Below, piece by piece: positions 1 to 7,610 of a DNA stretch of 34,689 nucleotides (position 1 is the first letter of the stretch; every line of letters starts with the position of its first letter). This DNA comes from an uncultured Marivita sp. (GTDB taxonomy: Bacteria > Pseudomonadota > Alphaproteobacteria > Rhodobacterales > Rhodobacteraceae), in NCBI RefSeq assembly GCF_947488135.1, contig NZ_CANKYW010000015.1:1-34689 (forward strand). Direction: 5' to 3'. A program made the translations under genes and the position numbers. The notes below the pieces were generated by a model. The model worked only from the letters and a program-made list of their open reading frames with translations. It did not search any database and was not told where the DNA came from.

Positions 1-77
1 TTACATGTTGCAGGTCTATGATCGTGTGCTGGCCAGCCGGAACGAAAACACGCTTTTGATGATCTCGGGTATCGCGG
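1..77. repeat. Terminal redundancy, left copy (circular junction)
   Basis: Bases 1-77 are identical to bases 34613-34689. The repeat lies inside an ABC transporter gene, and joining the two copies restores one continuous reading frame with a normal N-terminus. A single k-mer-sized overlap of odd length inside a gene is typical of a closed circular contig, not of a biological repeat. One copy should be removed, giving a circle of 34,612 bp. Confidence 0.95.
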
Positions 78-1636
78 TGCTGCTGCTGATCACCTACGGG
101 TTTCTGGAATACATCCGCTCCAAAATGCTGGTTCGGGCAGGGTTGCAGTTCGACGACATGCTGGCCAATCCAGCGTTTAACCGTGTTGTACGTAAGCAGT
201 TGCTGGCGCCGAACTCTGGTGCTCACACTACGCTGCAGGACGTGGATCGAGTTCGGGAATTCTTGACAGGGCAGGGAATCCTGGCGTTTTTCGACGCGCC
301 TTGGGTGCCCCTGTTCCTGGCGCTTTGTTTTGCCTTCCACCCGTGGTTAGGCCTTGTCGCTACGGGCGGTGCCCTGATCATCTTTATCCTTGCTCTCGCC
401 AATGAATTCTCCACGCGTGGCCTTTTGCAAGAGGCGGGAACGGCCAATATGGGGGCAGCGCATTTCGTTAACACCACGGTTCAGAACGCAGAAGTGATCC
501 GCGCGCTTGGCATGGAAAAGCCGCTAACCAACCGCTGGCTCAAGCAGCATGATGACGTGCTGTCGGCGCAGGCTAGGGCGAGTGGCCGGGCAGGGGCCAT
601 CATGGCCTCGACCAAGTTTGTGCGTATGTCCCTGCAAATTGCTATACTCGGAACGGGTGCCTATCTCGCGATCCACCAGCAGATTTCACCCGGTATCATG
701 ATTGCGGCGTCTATCGTGATGGGGCGGGCCCTTGCCCCGGTCGAACAGGCGGTCGGCCAGTGGAAGCAGTTCGTCGCCGCGCGTCAAGCGCACAAGCGGC
801 TCACCGAGATTTTCAATGCGCTCGGCGATGAAGACCAGCGGATGGAGCTTCCAGCACCCAAGGGTAACCTTGTGGTTCAAAACCTTATCGCGATGGCACC
901 AGGTTCCAAGACGCCGATCCTCAAGGGCATTTCATTCAACCTAGCGCAGGGCGAAGTGCTGGCGGTGATCGGACCTAGCGGATCCGGCAAGTCGACGCTG
1001 GTGCGCCACCTGGTCGGGGCGATGCAGCCGCAATCTGGGTCTGTGCGCCTTGAGGGTACGGAACTGCACCATTGGGACGCCGATCAGCTTGGCCGGTACA
1101 TGGGCTACATGCCCCAAGACGTGAAGCTTTTCCGCGGCAGCGTGGCAGAGAATATTTCTCGCTTCCTCGAAGATGTTGACGACAAAGAAATCGTGGCTGC
1201 TGCTACCCTTTCGGGGGCGCATGAAATGATCGCGACATTGAGTGATGGCTATGATACTGACGTGGGCGATGGTGGCAACGGTTTGTCTGGCGGCCAGCGT
1301 CAGCGCGTCGGTCTTGCTCGGGCCGTATTCCGCGAGCCCAGCCTGATCGTGCTTGATGAGCCAAACTCCAACCTTGACGCACATGGTGAACAGGCGCTGG
1401 CTAACTGCATCCAAGAGATGAAGCGGCGCGGTAAGACTGTGATCCTGGTTACGCACAAGGCCAACCTCTTGGCCCTGTCCGATAAATCCTTGATGCTGGT
1501 AAATGGAGCTGTCGAGAAGTTCGGCCCAACCCGAGAGATTTTTGCACAGATGCACAATGGCCAAGCCAAAAATGATGCCGCAGCCACCAAGCAGAGCTCA
1601 ACTGTTGTCAACATGGCTGACACACCTCGGAGCTGA
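2..1636 (+). CDS. Type I secretion ABC permease/ATPase (3' part; gene continues from 34503 across the circle junction)
   Basis: This is the inner-membrane ATPase of a type I secretion system of the PrtD/RsaD type, which exports RTX-like proteins with C-terminal signals through an HlyD adaptor and a TolC channel. The full protein is 581 residues, the usual size for this family, with 38 residues supplied by 34503-34612. Hydrophobic segments fill the first half. The ATPase domain carries Walker A GPSGSGKST (about residues 361-369), signature LSGGQRQR (465-472), Walker B LIVLDEP (485-491) and the H-loop THKAN around 522. There is no N-terminal C39 peptidase domain, so substrates are not expected to be leader peptides. 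It sits 48 bp upstream of the HlyD gene and probably forms an operon with it and the DUF6447-like gene at 34126. The family call is secure. The substrate is inferred to be one or more of the DUF4214/RTX proteins on this plasmid. Confidence 0.95.
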   Translation, partial: YMLQVYDRVLASRNENTLLMISGIAVLLLITYGFLEYIRSKMLVRAGLQFDDMLANPAFNRVVRKQLLAPNSGAHTTLQDVDRVREFLTGQGILAFFDAPWVPLFLALCFAFHPWLGLVATGGALIIFILALANEFSTRGLLQEAGTANMGAAHFVNTTVQNAEVIRALGMEKPLTNRWLKQHDDVLSAQARASGRAGAIMASTKFVRMSLQIAILGTGAYLAIHQQISPGIMIAASIVMGRALAPVEQAVGQWKQFVAARQAHKRLTEIFNALGDEDQRMELPAPKGNLVVQNLIAMAPGSKTPILKGISFNLAQGEVLAVIGPSGSGKSTLVRHLVGAMQPQSGSVRLEGTELHHWDADQLGRYMGYMPQDVKLFRGSVAENISRFLEDVDDKEIVAAATLSGAHEMIATLSDGYDTDVGDGGNGLSGGQRQRVGLARAVFREPSLIVLDEPNSNLDAHGEQALANCIQEMKRRGKTVILVTHKANLLALSDKSLMLVNGAVEKFGPTREIFAQMHNGQAKNDAAATKQSSTVVNMADTPRS

Positions 1637-1684
1637 TCCCGAATAGTTTAAAGATGAAACCGCTCTCAAGGAGCTTGATGCTAG

Positions 1685-2977
1685 ATGGCAAAGAAACCGA
1701 GCCCGAAACCCGTCGCTCTGGCGGGGTATGTCCTGATTTTCCTCACCTTCGGTGTGCTGGGAAGCTGGGCCGCCGTGGCCAAGCTCGACAGCGCCGTTGT
1801 GGCACCGGCGACCATTTCTCTCGAAGGGAACCGCCGCGTCGTGCAGCATTTCGAAGGCGGGATCGTCGAGGAAATTCACGTCGCCGAGGCGGACTCCGTT
1901 CAGGAAGGTGACGTACTGCTGCGTCTGAACTCGGTCGAGGCCCAATCCAATCTCGACGTTCTGTCCACCCGTCTGGACGTGGCCCGCATGATCGAGGCGC
2001 GTCTTCTGGCCGAGCGCAAGCTGGCGGAGGAGATCGAGTTTCCGGCGGACCTCGTGTCCGGCGAGAACCAGATCGTCGGCGCGGTCAGGGACGATCAGCT
2101 CGACCTGTTCCGCGAGGGTCGGTCGATCCTGAAGTCTCAGGAAAATATCCTGAAGGCGCGGGCTGGTCAGATCGAGGTGCAGATCGAAGGTCTGGAGTTG
2201 CAGAAATCCGCCTTCCAGCGTCGGATCGATAACTACACAGAGATGCTCGACCGGATGCGCGACGGTGAAAGCCGCGGTCTGATCCAAGGCAACGTTCTGA
2301 GCCAGCGCGAGGATGAGCTGATCGAGATCGAGGCCAATCTGGGCCAGGTCATCTCGGACATCGCGCAGGCGCGGGCCAGCATCGGCGAGACCGAGTTGCA
2401 GATCCTGCAACTGACGCAGGAGTACCGTCAGAAGGCCAATACCGAACTCGAGCAGATCCGCGCCGAGATCAGCGAATTGCAGGAGCGCCGCAAGGTGGCG
2501 GCGGACGTGCTGAACCGCACGGAGATCCGCGCTCCGGGATCGGGCACGATCCAGAACCTCAAGGTACACACGGTCGGATCGGTGGTCCGTCCGGGTGACG
2601 TGCTGATGGAGCTGGTGCCCGAGGATGAAGAGCTGATCATCAACGCCCGGGTGTCGCCGATCGACAAGGACAATGTGGCGCCGGGTCTGTCGACCGAAGT
2701 GCGCTTCACCGCGTTCAAGACCAAACTGACGCCGATCATGCTGGGCTCCGTGGAGACCGTGTCGGGCGATGTCATCACGCCGGACAATCCCAACGAGCAG
2801 CCGTATTTTCTAGCGCGCGTTGCAGTGGACGAGAATGAGATTCCCGAAGAGATCACAGACCGCATAACGGCCGGCATGCCAGCGGATGTGATCATCACCA
2901 CTGGTGAACGCACTGTAGCGAATTTTATCGTTTCGCCCCTGATGGATGCGGTGCGCAAGAGTATGATCGAAGAGTAG
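1685..2977 (+). CDS. HlyD-family type I secretion periplasmic adaptor
   Basis: This 430-residue membrane fusion protein links the ABC ATPase to an outer-membrane TolC-type channel. One N-terminal membrane segment (about residues 11-31) is followed by a lipoyl-like half-motif (EGGIVEEIHVAEADSVQEGD, about 57-76), a long charged coiled-coil region (about 85-290), then the second lipoyl half (RAPGSGTIQNL) and a beta-barrel region with the family-typical VPEDEELIINARV stretch. AAGGAG at 1669-1674 precedes the ATG by 10 bases. It follows the ATPase gene by 48 bp on the same strand. No TolC gene is present, so the outer-membrane partner must be chromosomal. Codon use is more GC-rich than in the preceding ATPase gene, so the two may have different recent histories. 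Confidence 0.95.
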   Translation: MAKKPSPKPVALAGYVLIFLTFGVLGSWAAVAKLDSAVVAPATISLEGNRRVVQHFEGGIVEEIHVAEADSVQEGDVLLRLNSVEAQSNLDVLSTRLDVARMIEARLLAERKLAEEIEFPADLVSGENQIVGAVRDDQLDLFREGRSILKSQENILKARAGQIEVQIEGLELQKSAFQRRIDNYTEMLDRMRDGESRGLIQGNVLSQREDELIEIEANLGQVISDIAQARASIGETELQILQLTQEYRQKANTELEQIRAEISELQERRKVAADVLNRTEIRAPGSGTIQNLKVHTVGSVVRPGDVLMELVPEDEELIINARVSPIDKDNVAPGLSTEVRFTAFKTKLTPIMLGSVETVSGDVITPDNPNEQPYFLARVAVDENEIPEEITDRITAGMPADVIITTGERTVANFIVSPLMDAVRKSMIEE

Positions 2978-3148
2978 GGCGCAGCCGTACTTGGTTCATG
3001 CTGAACATTGAAATTCGGCCAGCATTGATTGTGAAATTTGCCATGGGCCTGAAGAAGCTCATTGAGCTATGCAAGTCGTGTGCCGTCATTCTGAATTAGG
3101 GACAACACAGACGTCAACAGTATGTGTTTTTTTGGGCTCCGTGAATGC

Positions 3149-4921
3149 CTAAGCAATCATATCATAGCTGTCAAAATCGCTACGGAGCCCGATAGTGGCA
3201 ACAACGCCGCCATCATCTAAGCTCCAGCTCATGACATGTAACTGCTCGCCTTGACCACCTAGAAAGCTTTCAGAGTCTAAAAATACATAATCGCGATCTG
3301 TCCGAATGACTTCGATGCTATCGATACGGCTCAGAAGGAAATGAACAAAGTCAGCAGCCTCTTCACCAAAGGCAGACTTGTTTTCTGTGGCAACTGATAT
3401 CGAAAGGGCTGTATCAATCAGGCTCTTGATCGAACGACCTGCCGACACTGGCAGTGGAGCAAGTGATCCTGTAGTTGTGCCAATCTCGAATGTGCTGCCA
3501 CTTTCTACGTTTGGGTTGTCTGAAATAGCATACCCGAGCTCGATGAGCGGAATATCGAGTATGTCAAACGAGGCAAATATCTTTTGGCCACCCATGACAA
3601 AACTTTCAAGTGGCGTCTTCCAGATTTGAAGCAGCTCCTCGATATTCTCTGCCGAGATCATTGCCAAATTCTTGTCGTTGGACCCGACTTCACCTTTTGG
3701 AAGCAGGTAAATGTGTTCGTGGAAATCGCCTGCATCTTCCAACGGGACCCTAAGATCTTCTTCCGGAATGTCGATCACGATCTTAGAGTTGGATACGGTT
3801 TTGATTTCCCCTTTTCCGGCCAAGATAAAAATAGCATCGCCTGAGTTTTGACCATCCTCAAGAACGGCAGAGAGTTCTTCGCCATTAGTATTTTCAGAGA
3901 AGGCATCATCGAGGAAATTAACCAGGTGTAAAAACGCATCTTCGATCGCGCCAGCTTCGGGAAGTGCAGGACTATCATCCTTTTCCACCGAAGAATTGCT
4001 GAGAAAAGCCAGAGCTTTTTCCATGTCTACCACGATGTTCTGTGCGGTTTCGGACAGGCTGTGCTCAGATATCAGGCCTAAGGCGATTGCTATGGAACTC
4101 AGCCCCACCACATAGCTGTTGGGTATGATAGCGAGGCCTGTCTGGCTCAACATCTCCTTCGGCGTAGCGGTGGTCTGTCCAGATGCCACTATCTGGGGTT
4201 CTTGTGCCACAGAAGGACCGTCAGCGTTTGTCTGAACTTCTGCAGCTGTGTGTGTCTCAATCGAAACTTGTTGGGTTACGCCGCCAAACGCGATGAGCTC
4301 ATCTGAGGATGGATTTTCATTCTGGCCATCGTCACCAGTATCTTTCACCAAAAGAACAAGGTCTTCAGAATCTAAGAAGAGGGTCCAAACGAGAGCTGCA
4401 AGCAGTGTGGAGGGATGTAGTCTAACCTTACCGCCACGTTCCAGACGGACCACACGATGGTTGTCAGTGGTTCCATTTTCTAAATTCCCACTCGGCACTT
4501 CCCGACGCGTAAAATCGGAGATTAAAGCTTCGAAGTCATGCCCACGGAGTGGTTGGTTTAGATTGGGGCTGTCGAGGACGTAAAGACCGTCTATCCGACA
4601 AAAATGAATGAAGACATTGCCATCTTCATGGCAGAAGACGAACCAAGGATCTCCCTCGTCGCTCAGGCCACGTTCAGTCTCGCTGACAATACCGGCAGCA
4701 TCTAAAATATGTTTGACTCGGAAGAGGGTAGCGAGCTCTTGATTGCTCCAGTCACGGGAAATCTGCGCGGTTTTTTTCTCGCGTGCCGGAAATTTGACAG
4801 TATCAAGATCAAAATGCCCTTCCGGTGTTTTTCTGAATGACAGAGTTTTATCGCGCTCCTCAAGAAAACATTCGTCAGGCATTGAACTGTCTTTGAGTCG
4901 GAATGTTAGGATATCTGCCAT
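3149..4921 (-). CDS. Large protein of unknown function next to an XRE regulator
   Basis: The product has 590 residues and I cannot assign a function. The N-terminal 140 residues contain a dense, conserved-looking block (WSNQELATLFRV, about 58-69; ERGLSDEGDPWFVFC, 83-97; HFCRIDGLYVLDSPN, 106-120) that reads as a compact globular domain. Two hydrophobic stretches follow (about 168-184 and 269-285), which could be membrane segments separating that domain from an acidic C-terminal half. No signal peptide is visible. I recall similar WSNQELA-type proteins beside secretion and RTX genes in Rhodobacteraceae, but cannot verify this here. It lies 85 bp downstream of the XRE gene at 5007-5312 on the same strand, so the two are likely co-transcribed. 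It is convergent with the hlyD gene. A role in sensing or controlling surface-protein production is a guess from context only. Confidence 0.75.
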   Translation of the reverse strand: MADILTFRLKDSSMPDECFLEERDKTLSFRKTPEGHFDLDTVKFPAREKKTAQISRDWSNQELATLFRVKHILDAAGIVSETERGLSDEGDPWFVFCHEDGNVFIHFCRIDGLYVLDSPNLNQPLRGHDFEALISDFTRREVPSGNLENGTTDNHRVVRLERGGKVRLHPSTLLAALVWTLFLDSEDLVLLVKDTGDDGQNENPSSDELIAFGGVTQQVSIETHTAAEVQTNADGPSVAQEPQIVASGQTTATPKEMLSQTGLAIIPNSYVVGLSSIAIALGLISEHSLSETAQNIVVDMEKALAFLSNSSVEKDDSPALPEAGAIEDAFLHLVNFLDDAFSENTNGEELSAVLEDGQNSGDAIFILAGKGEIKTVSNSKIVIDIPEEDLRVPLEDAGDFHEHIYLLPKGEVGSNDKNLAMISAENIEELLQIWKTPLESFVMGGQKIFASFDILDIPLIELGYAISDNPNVESGSTFEIGTTTGSLAPLPVSAGRSIKSLIDTALSISVATENKSAFGEEAADFVHFLLSRIDSIEVIRTDRDYVFLDSESFLGGQGEQLHVMSWSLDDGGVVATIGLRSDFDSYDMIA

Positions 4922-5006
4922 AAATTCTGCTCAAGTAGTTTGGAAAGCTCTAAAGGCTTTGTTGCTCATGCTCTTCCGACAGCACTGGTCCATTTTTGAT
5001 GGGTGT

Positions 5007-5312
5007 CTAAATGGCGTCTTCTTCGAACAAGATTTTATAGGTCAAGGGTTCGTAGTAGCGAAGAAGCTCTCGAACAAAGTTTCTCGGCTCCTGCCCAAGC
5101 GCTACAGCCCATTCAGCATAGCGATACGCAGGAATTTTTCCACGACCGTTTTCGAGCTGCGAGATGAATGTGTAGTAGTCCAGATTCAGGCGGGCTGCGA
5201 GATCGCGTTGTGACAAGCCTTCAGCTTCGCGCAGAGACTTCAGCCAATGGCCCAGAGTTGCACGTTGTTCTTTTGCTTCTTCAGGCGTCGATTTGTGTAG
5301 TTCAGCAAGCAT
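5007..5312 (-). CDS. XRE-family helix-turn-helix transcriptional regulator
   Basis: This is a 101-residue DNA-binding protein. A Cro/C1-type HTH occupies about residues 25-70: LREAEGLSQRDLAARLNLD contains the first helices and recognition region, followed by YYTFISQLENGRGKIPAYRY. The short C-terminal tail (LLRYYEPLTYKILFEE) is a recurring ending in this regulator type. The ATG at 5312 was preferred over one 24 bases upstream because AAGGG precedes it at 7-base spacing. It stands upstream of the 590-residue gene and is oriented like the RTX gene at 5494-7329. An AGTACT palindrome lies in its own upstream region (5355-5360), and two more lie upstream of the RTX gene, so autoregulation plus control of the RTX gene is plausible but unproven. 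Confidence 0.9.
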   Translation of the reverse strand: MLAELHKSTPEEAKEQRATLGHWLKSLREAEGLSQRDLAARLNLDYYTFISQLENGRGKIPAYRYAEWAVALGQEPRNFVRELLRYYEPLTYKILFEEDAI

Positions 5313-5354
5313 AGATTTACCCTTGAGTGGCAGCATAGGGATAAACGAGTGTTT

Positions 5355-5360
5355 AGTACT
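5355..5360. promoter_or_regulatory. AGTACT palindrome upstream of the XRE gene
   Basis: The palindrome lies 43 bases upstream of the XRE start in an AT-rich stretch (TTTAGTACTTCACTATAT). The same hexamer occurs twice upstream of the adjacent RTX gene. It is a candidate operator for the XRE protein. A hexamer alone is weak evidence. Confidence 0.3.
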
Positions 5361-5493
5361 TCACTATATAGGTAACCTTTGCCCATTGCAAAGCCTGTCA
5401 AAAGGGTGGGGGATACCGCGTTGCTGGTGCGAGCCATGCCAGGGATCAGCCAAGGCATCCTGCTGAAGAAACTGACAGAAACTCACTTGGACC

Positions 5494-7329
5494 TCACGTC
5501 ATGGAGAATGGGTCGTCGATTACGCCGACGAGTTCGATGAGGAATTCCCCGTTGTTGGGGTCCAGCGCCGCGGTATGGATTTGATCAGTCTCATTTATCG
5601 CGGCTTGGATGCTGGTGGCACTGCCGTCATACAGGCTCATCACCGCAATCGTATCATCATAGTTTGACAGACCCTTGATGGCCGAGAAGTACACGCCGAT
5701 GTCGGTCTTGTCAGCGAGATATTCCGCATCCGAAGCACTCCCGGTAGCTGCTTTTGCTCCATTCAGAACGGCCAAGATGAAGATGGCAGGTGTCATCTCG
5801 GGGTTTGTCTCGAGCTGGTTGACCCAGTATGGCCCGGATGGATCACGCCCGAGTACGTTGTTGAAGACGGCGTTCACGAACGCCTGAGTGTCGGCAAGGT
5901 TGCCCTCTGCATCCAAGTATGCCGAGTAGGTTGTTTGGATTTCCACCTGGTTGAAGAAGCTTTCCGCAATCTCGGGCAAGGTCATGTCGTCTGCGAGCCG
6001 GTCCGCCCAATAAAGCAGGCCCTTGGATGCTGGGGCGCGGTTAAAGTAAGCGATGTAGAGTTCAACAATTGCGGAGAAATCCTCTGCAGTCAGTTCAACA
6101 GCGCCTGCGCGAATACCTATGTAGAAATTGCCATCTGAAAACTGCAGATTCTCAGTATCGATCAGTGTGTCCATGCCATCTGCGGATGGCCGTCGATCCG
6201 TAACTGTTGTTCCGTTGGGCGAGAACTGCAGAGTGTAAGAAGCTTGGTTGCCGGAATAAACTGCAGTGTCTGTCCCCATACCGCCGAAGAATGTGTCGTC
6301 GCCAACCCCGCCTGTAAACTGATCATCGCCGCCAAAGCCGAAAGCTACATCCGTTCCGATGCCGCCATCAAATGTATTGGCGAGATCATTAAGATAGAAC
6401 CAGTCGCCTTCGTCAGAGCCATCAACCTCACCCTCAAGACTAACGACAAAGGTTGGGTTGGAATTACGAGACCCGATAATAAGTGCGTCTAGCGCATCCG
6501 CTAAGCCTGGAAGAATATCCGTGATAGCACTGATCACAGAACTGTATTGGGCAAGTGCCAATGCTTCAAACGATGAGAGTTCCACATCATTCGTTGTAGT
6601 CAGAGCCGTGCCGTAGGACTGGAGCGCTTCGAGCGCGGAGGCAGCAGCAACCTGTACAGCAGCCTCTGCTTGCTCAAAATCCGCTGCGGACGCGCCGTTA
6701 TCGGCGATCTGATTAATCAAGTTTGTCTGGGTTTGAAAAAACGCAACGACGGCATTGCCAGCAGCCTCGCCAACCAAGGCCCAAAGTTCCGCAAGCGTGG
6801 TGCCGCTGAAACTGTTGGCTCCAGGAATGAACCAGTCCCCGGTTGCAGGATCGATAGTGAATGTGGGGGATGTGAACAGCCCACTGTTTTCTTCCCAGAG
6901 AAGGTCGATCAGACGCGCCTCAGCGTCTGCAAAGGCTTGCTGAAGCTCGTCCTCGATAGTGCCGCCGTCGCCATCCAGCCCCTCGACCTCAATCAAGAGT
7001 GTGCTTCGCGGAACACCCGAAAGTGCTGCACGAGCCACGTCGAACGCCTCGGTTATTAGGCTGAAGTCACCATCGGCCCAATCCTGAAGAAAGGCCAAGG
7101 CCTCCGCATCAAGATTAGCCGTCACCTGCGGATTATTCAGCAGGCCCTGGATCGTTGGTCGATTGGCTTGCAATGCTTGTTCTGCAACGTTCAAAAGGTC
7201 GAGATACTCGCCAACTGTTAACTGGAACAAACCTTCGATCGTTGTCGGCGCTGTGAGGCCCCCAAAACTGGCAATCGGTGCCAATGAGGCAAGTGACGCT
7301 GCCAATTCTTGTTCAAATTCGTTTTCCAT
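5494..7329 (-). CDS. Secreted RTX-DUF4214 protein with helical N-terminus
   Basis: The product has 611 residues from the ATG at 7329; a TTG two codons upstream is less likely. Residues 1-290 are helical, Ala/Leu-rich and match no family I know. About 320-358 hold RTX-type calcium-binding nonapeptides (GGIGTDVAFGFGGDDQF, GGVGDDTFFGGMGTD). About 415-545 are a DUF4214 module (LYIAYFNRAPASKGLLYW, FNNVLGRDPSGPYW). The C-terminus ends IELVGVIDDPF plus three residues. There is no N-terminal signal peptide and no cysteine, both typical of type I secretion substrates. From about residue 340 onward it closely matches the CAP protein at 14421-15866. It is divergent from the ABC exporter at 7611. Export by the plasmid's type I system is inferred. 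The N-terminal function is unknown. Confidence 0.9.
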   Translation of the reverse strand: MENEFEQELAASLASLAPIASFGGLTAPTTIEGLFQLTVGEYLDLLNVAEQALQANRPTIQGLLNNPQVTANLDAEALAFLQDWADGDFSLITEAFDVARAALSGVPRSTLLIEVEGLDGDGGTIEDELQQAFADAEARLIDLLWEENSGLFTSPTFTIDPATGDWFIPGANSFSGTTLAELWALVGEAAGNAVVAFFQTQTNLINQIADNGASAADFEQAEAAVQVAAASALEALQSYGTALTTTNDVELSSFEALALAQYSSVISAITDILPGLADALDALIIGSRNSNPTFVVSLEGEVDGSDEGDWFYLNDLANTFDGGIGTDVAFGFGGDDQFTGGVGDDTFFGGMGTDTAVYSGNQASYTLQFSPNGTTVTDRRPSADGMDTLIDTENLQFSDGNFYIGIRAGAVELTAEDFSAIVELYIAYFNRAPASKGLLYWADRLADDMTLPEIAESFFNQVEIQTTYSAYLDAEGNLADTQAFVNAVFNNVLGRDPSGPYWVNQLETNPEMTPAIFILAVLNGAKAATGSASDAEYLADKTDIGVYFSAIKGLSNYDDTIAVMSLYDGSATSIQAAINETDQIHTAALDPNNGEFLIELVGVIDDPFSMT

Positions 7330-7364
7330 AGTCAATCACTCACATTCTTTCTGAAGCAATGAAC

Positions 7365-7410
7365 AGTACTCAGAAGGATTCCCGGAAAAAGTCAACAATT
7401 TTAAAGTACT
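7365..7410. promoter_or_regulatory. Paired AGTACT sites upstream of the RTX gene
   Basis: AGTACT occurs at 7365-7370 and 7405-7410, exactly 40 bases apart, in the region between the divergent RTX (start 7329) and ABC exporter genes. Each is followed by a similar CAGAAGG or TGAGAAGG stretch. Four-turn spacing on the same helix face suits a looped or cooperative repressor. The nearby XRE protein is the obvious candidate ligand, by inference. Confidence 0.35.
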
Positions 7411-7610
7411 ACTGAGAAGGGTTTAAATGAATACCGTCCATCGGCTTTATGCGGTGGGCTCAGTTATTCGATTCAGGTGTCCCGTGTTCTTATGGGTTTC
7501 CGCGATGCCGGTGGTCTGCTACCTAGCGCGAACCTTCTCCGGGTTGTGATACCACTGGTTCGTCCTACAGCTTGGTGTGGGTGCATGGAATACATCCCTT
7601 GGAACATCAA

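Noticed and set aside
1-77. Terminal direct repeats as transposon or phage ends
   Set aside because: They lie inside one gene that becomes intact on joining; an assembly overlap explains them fully.
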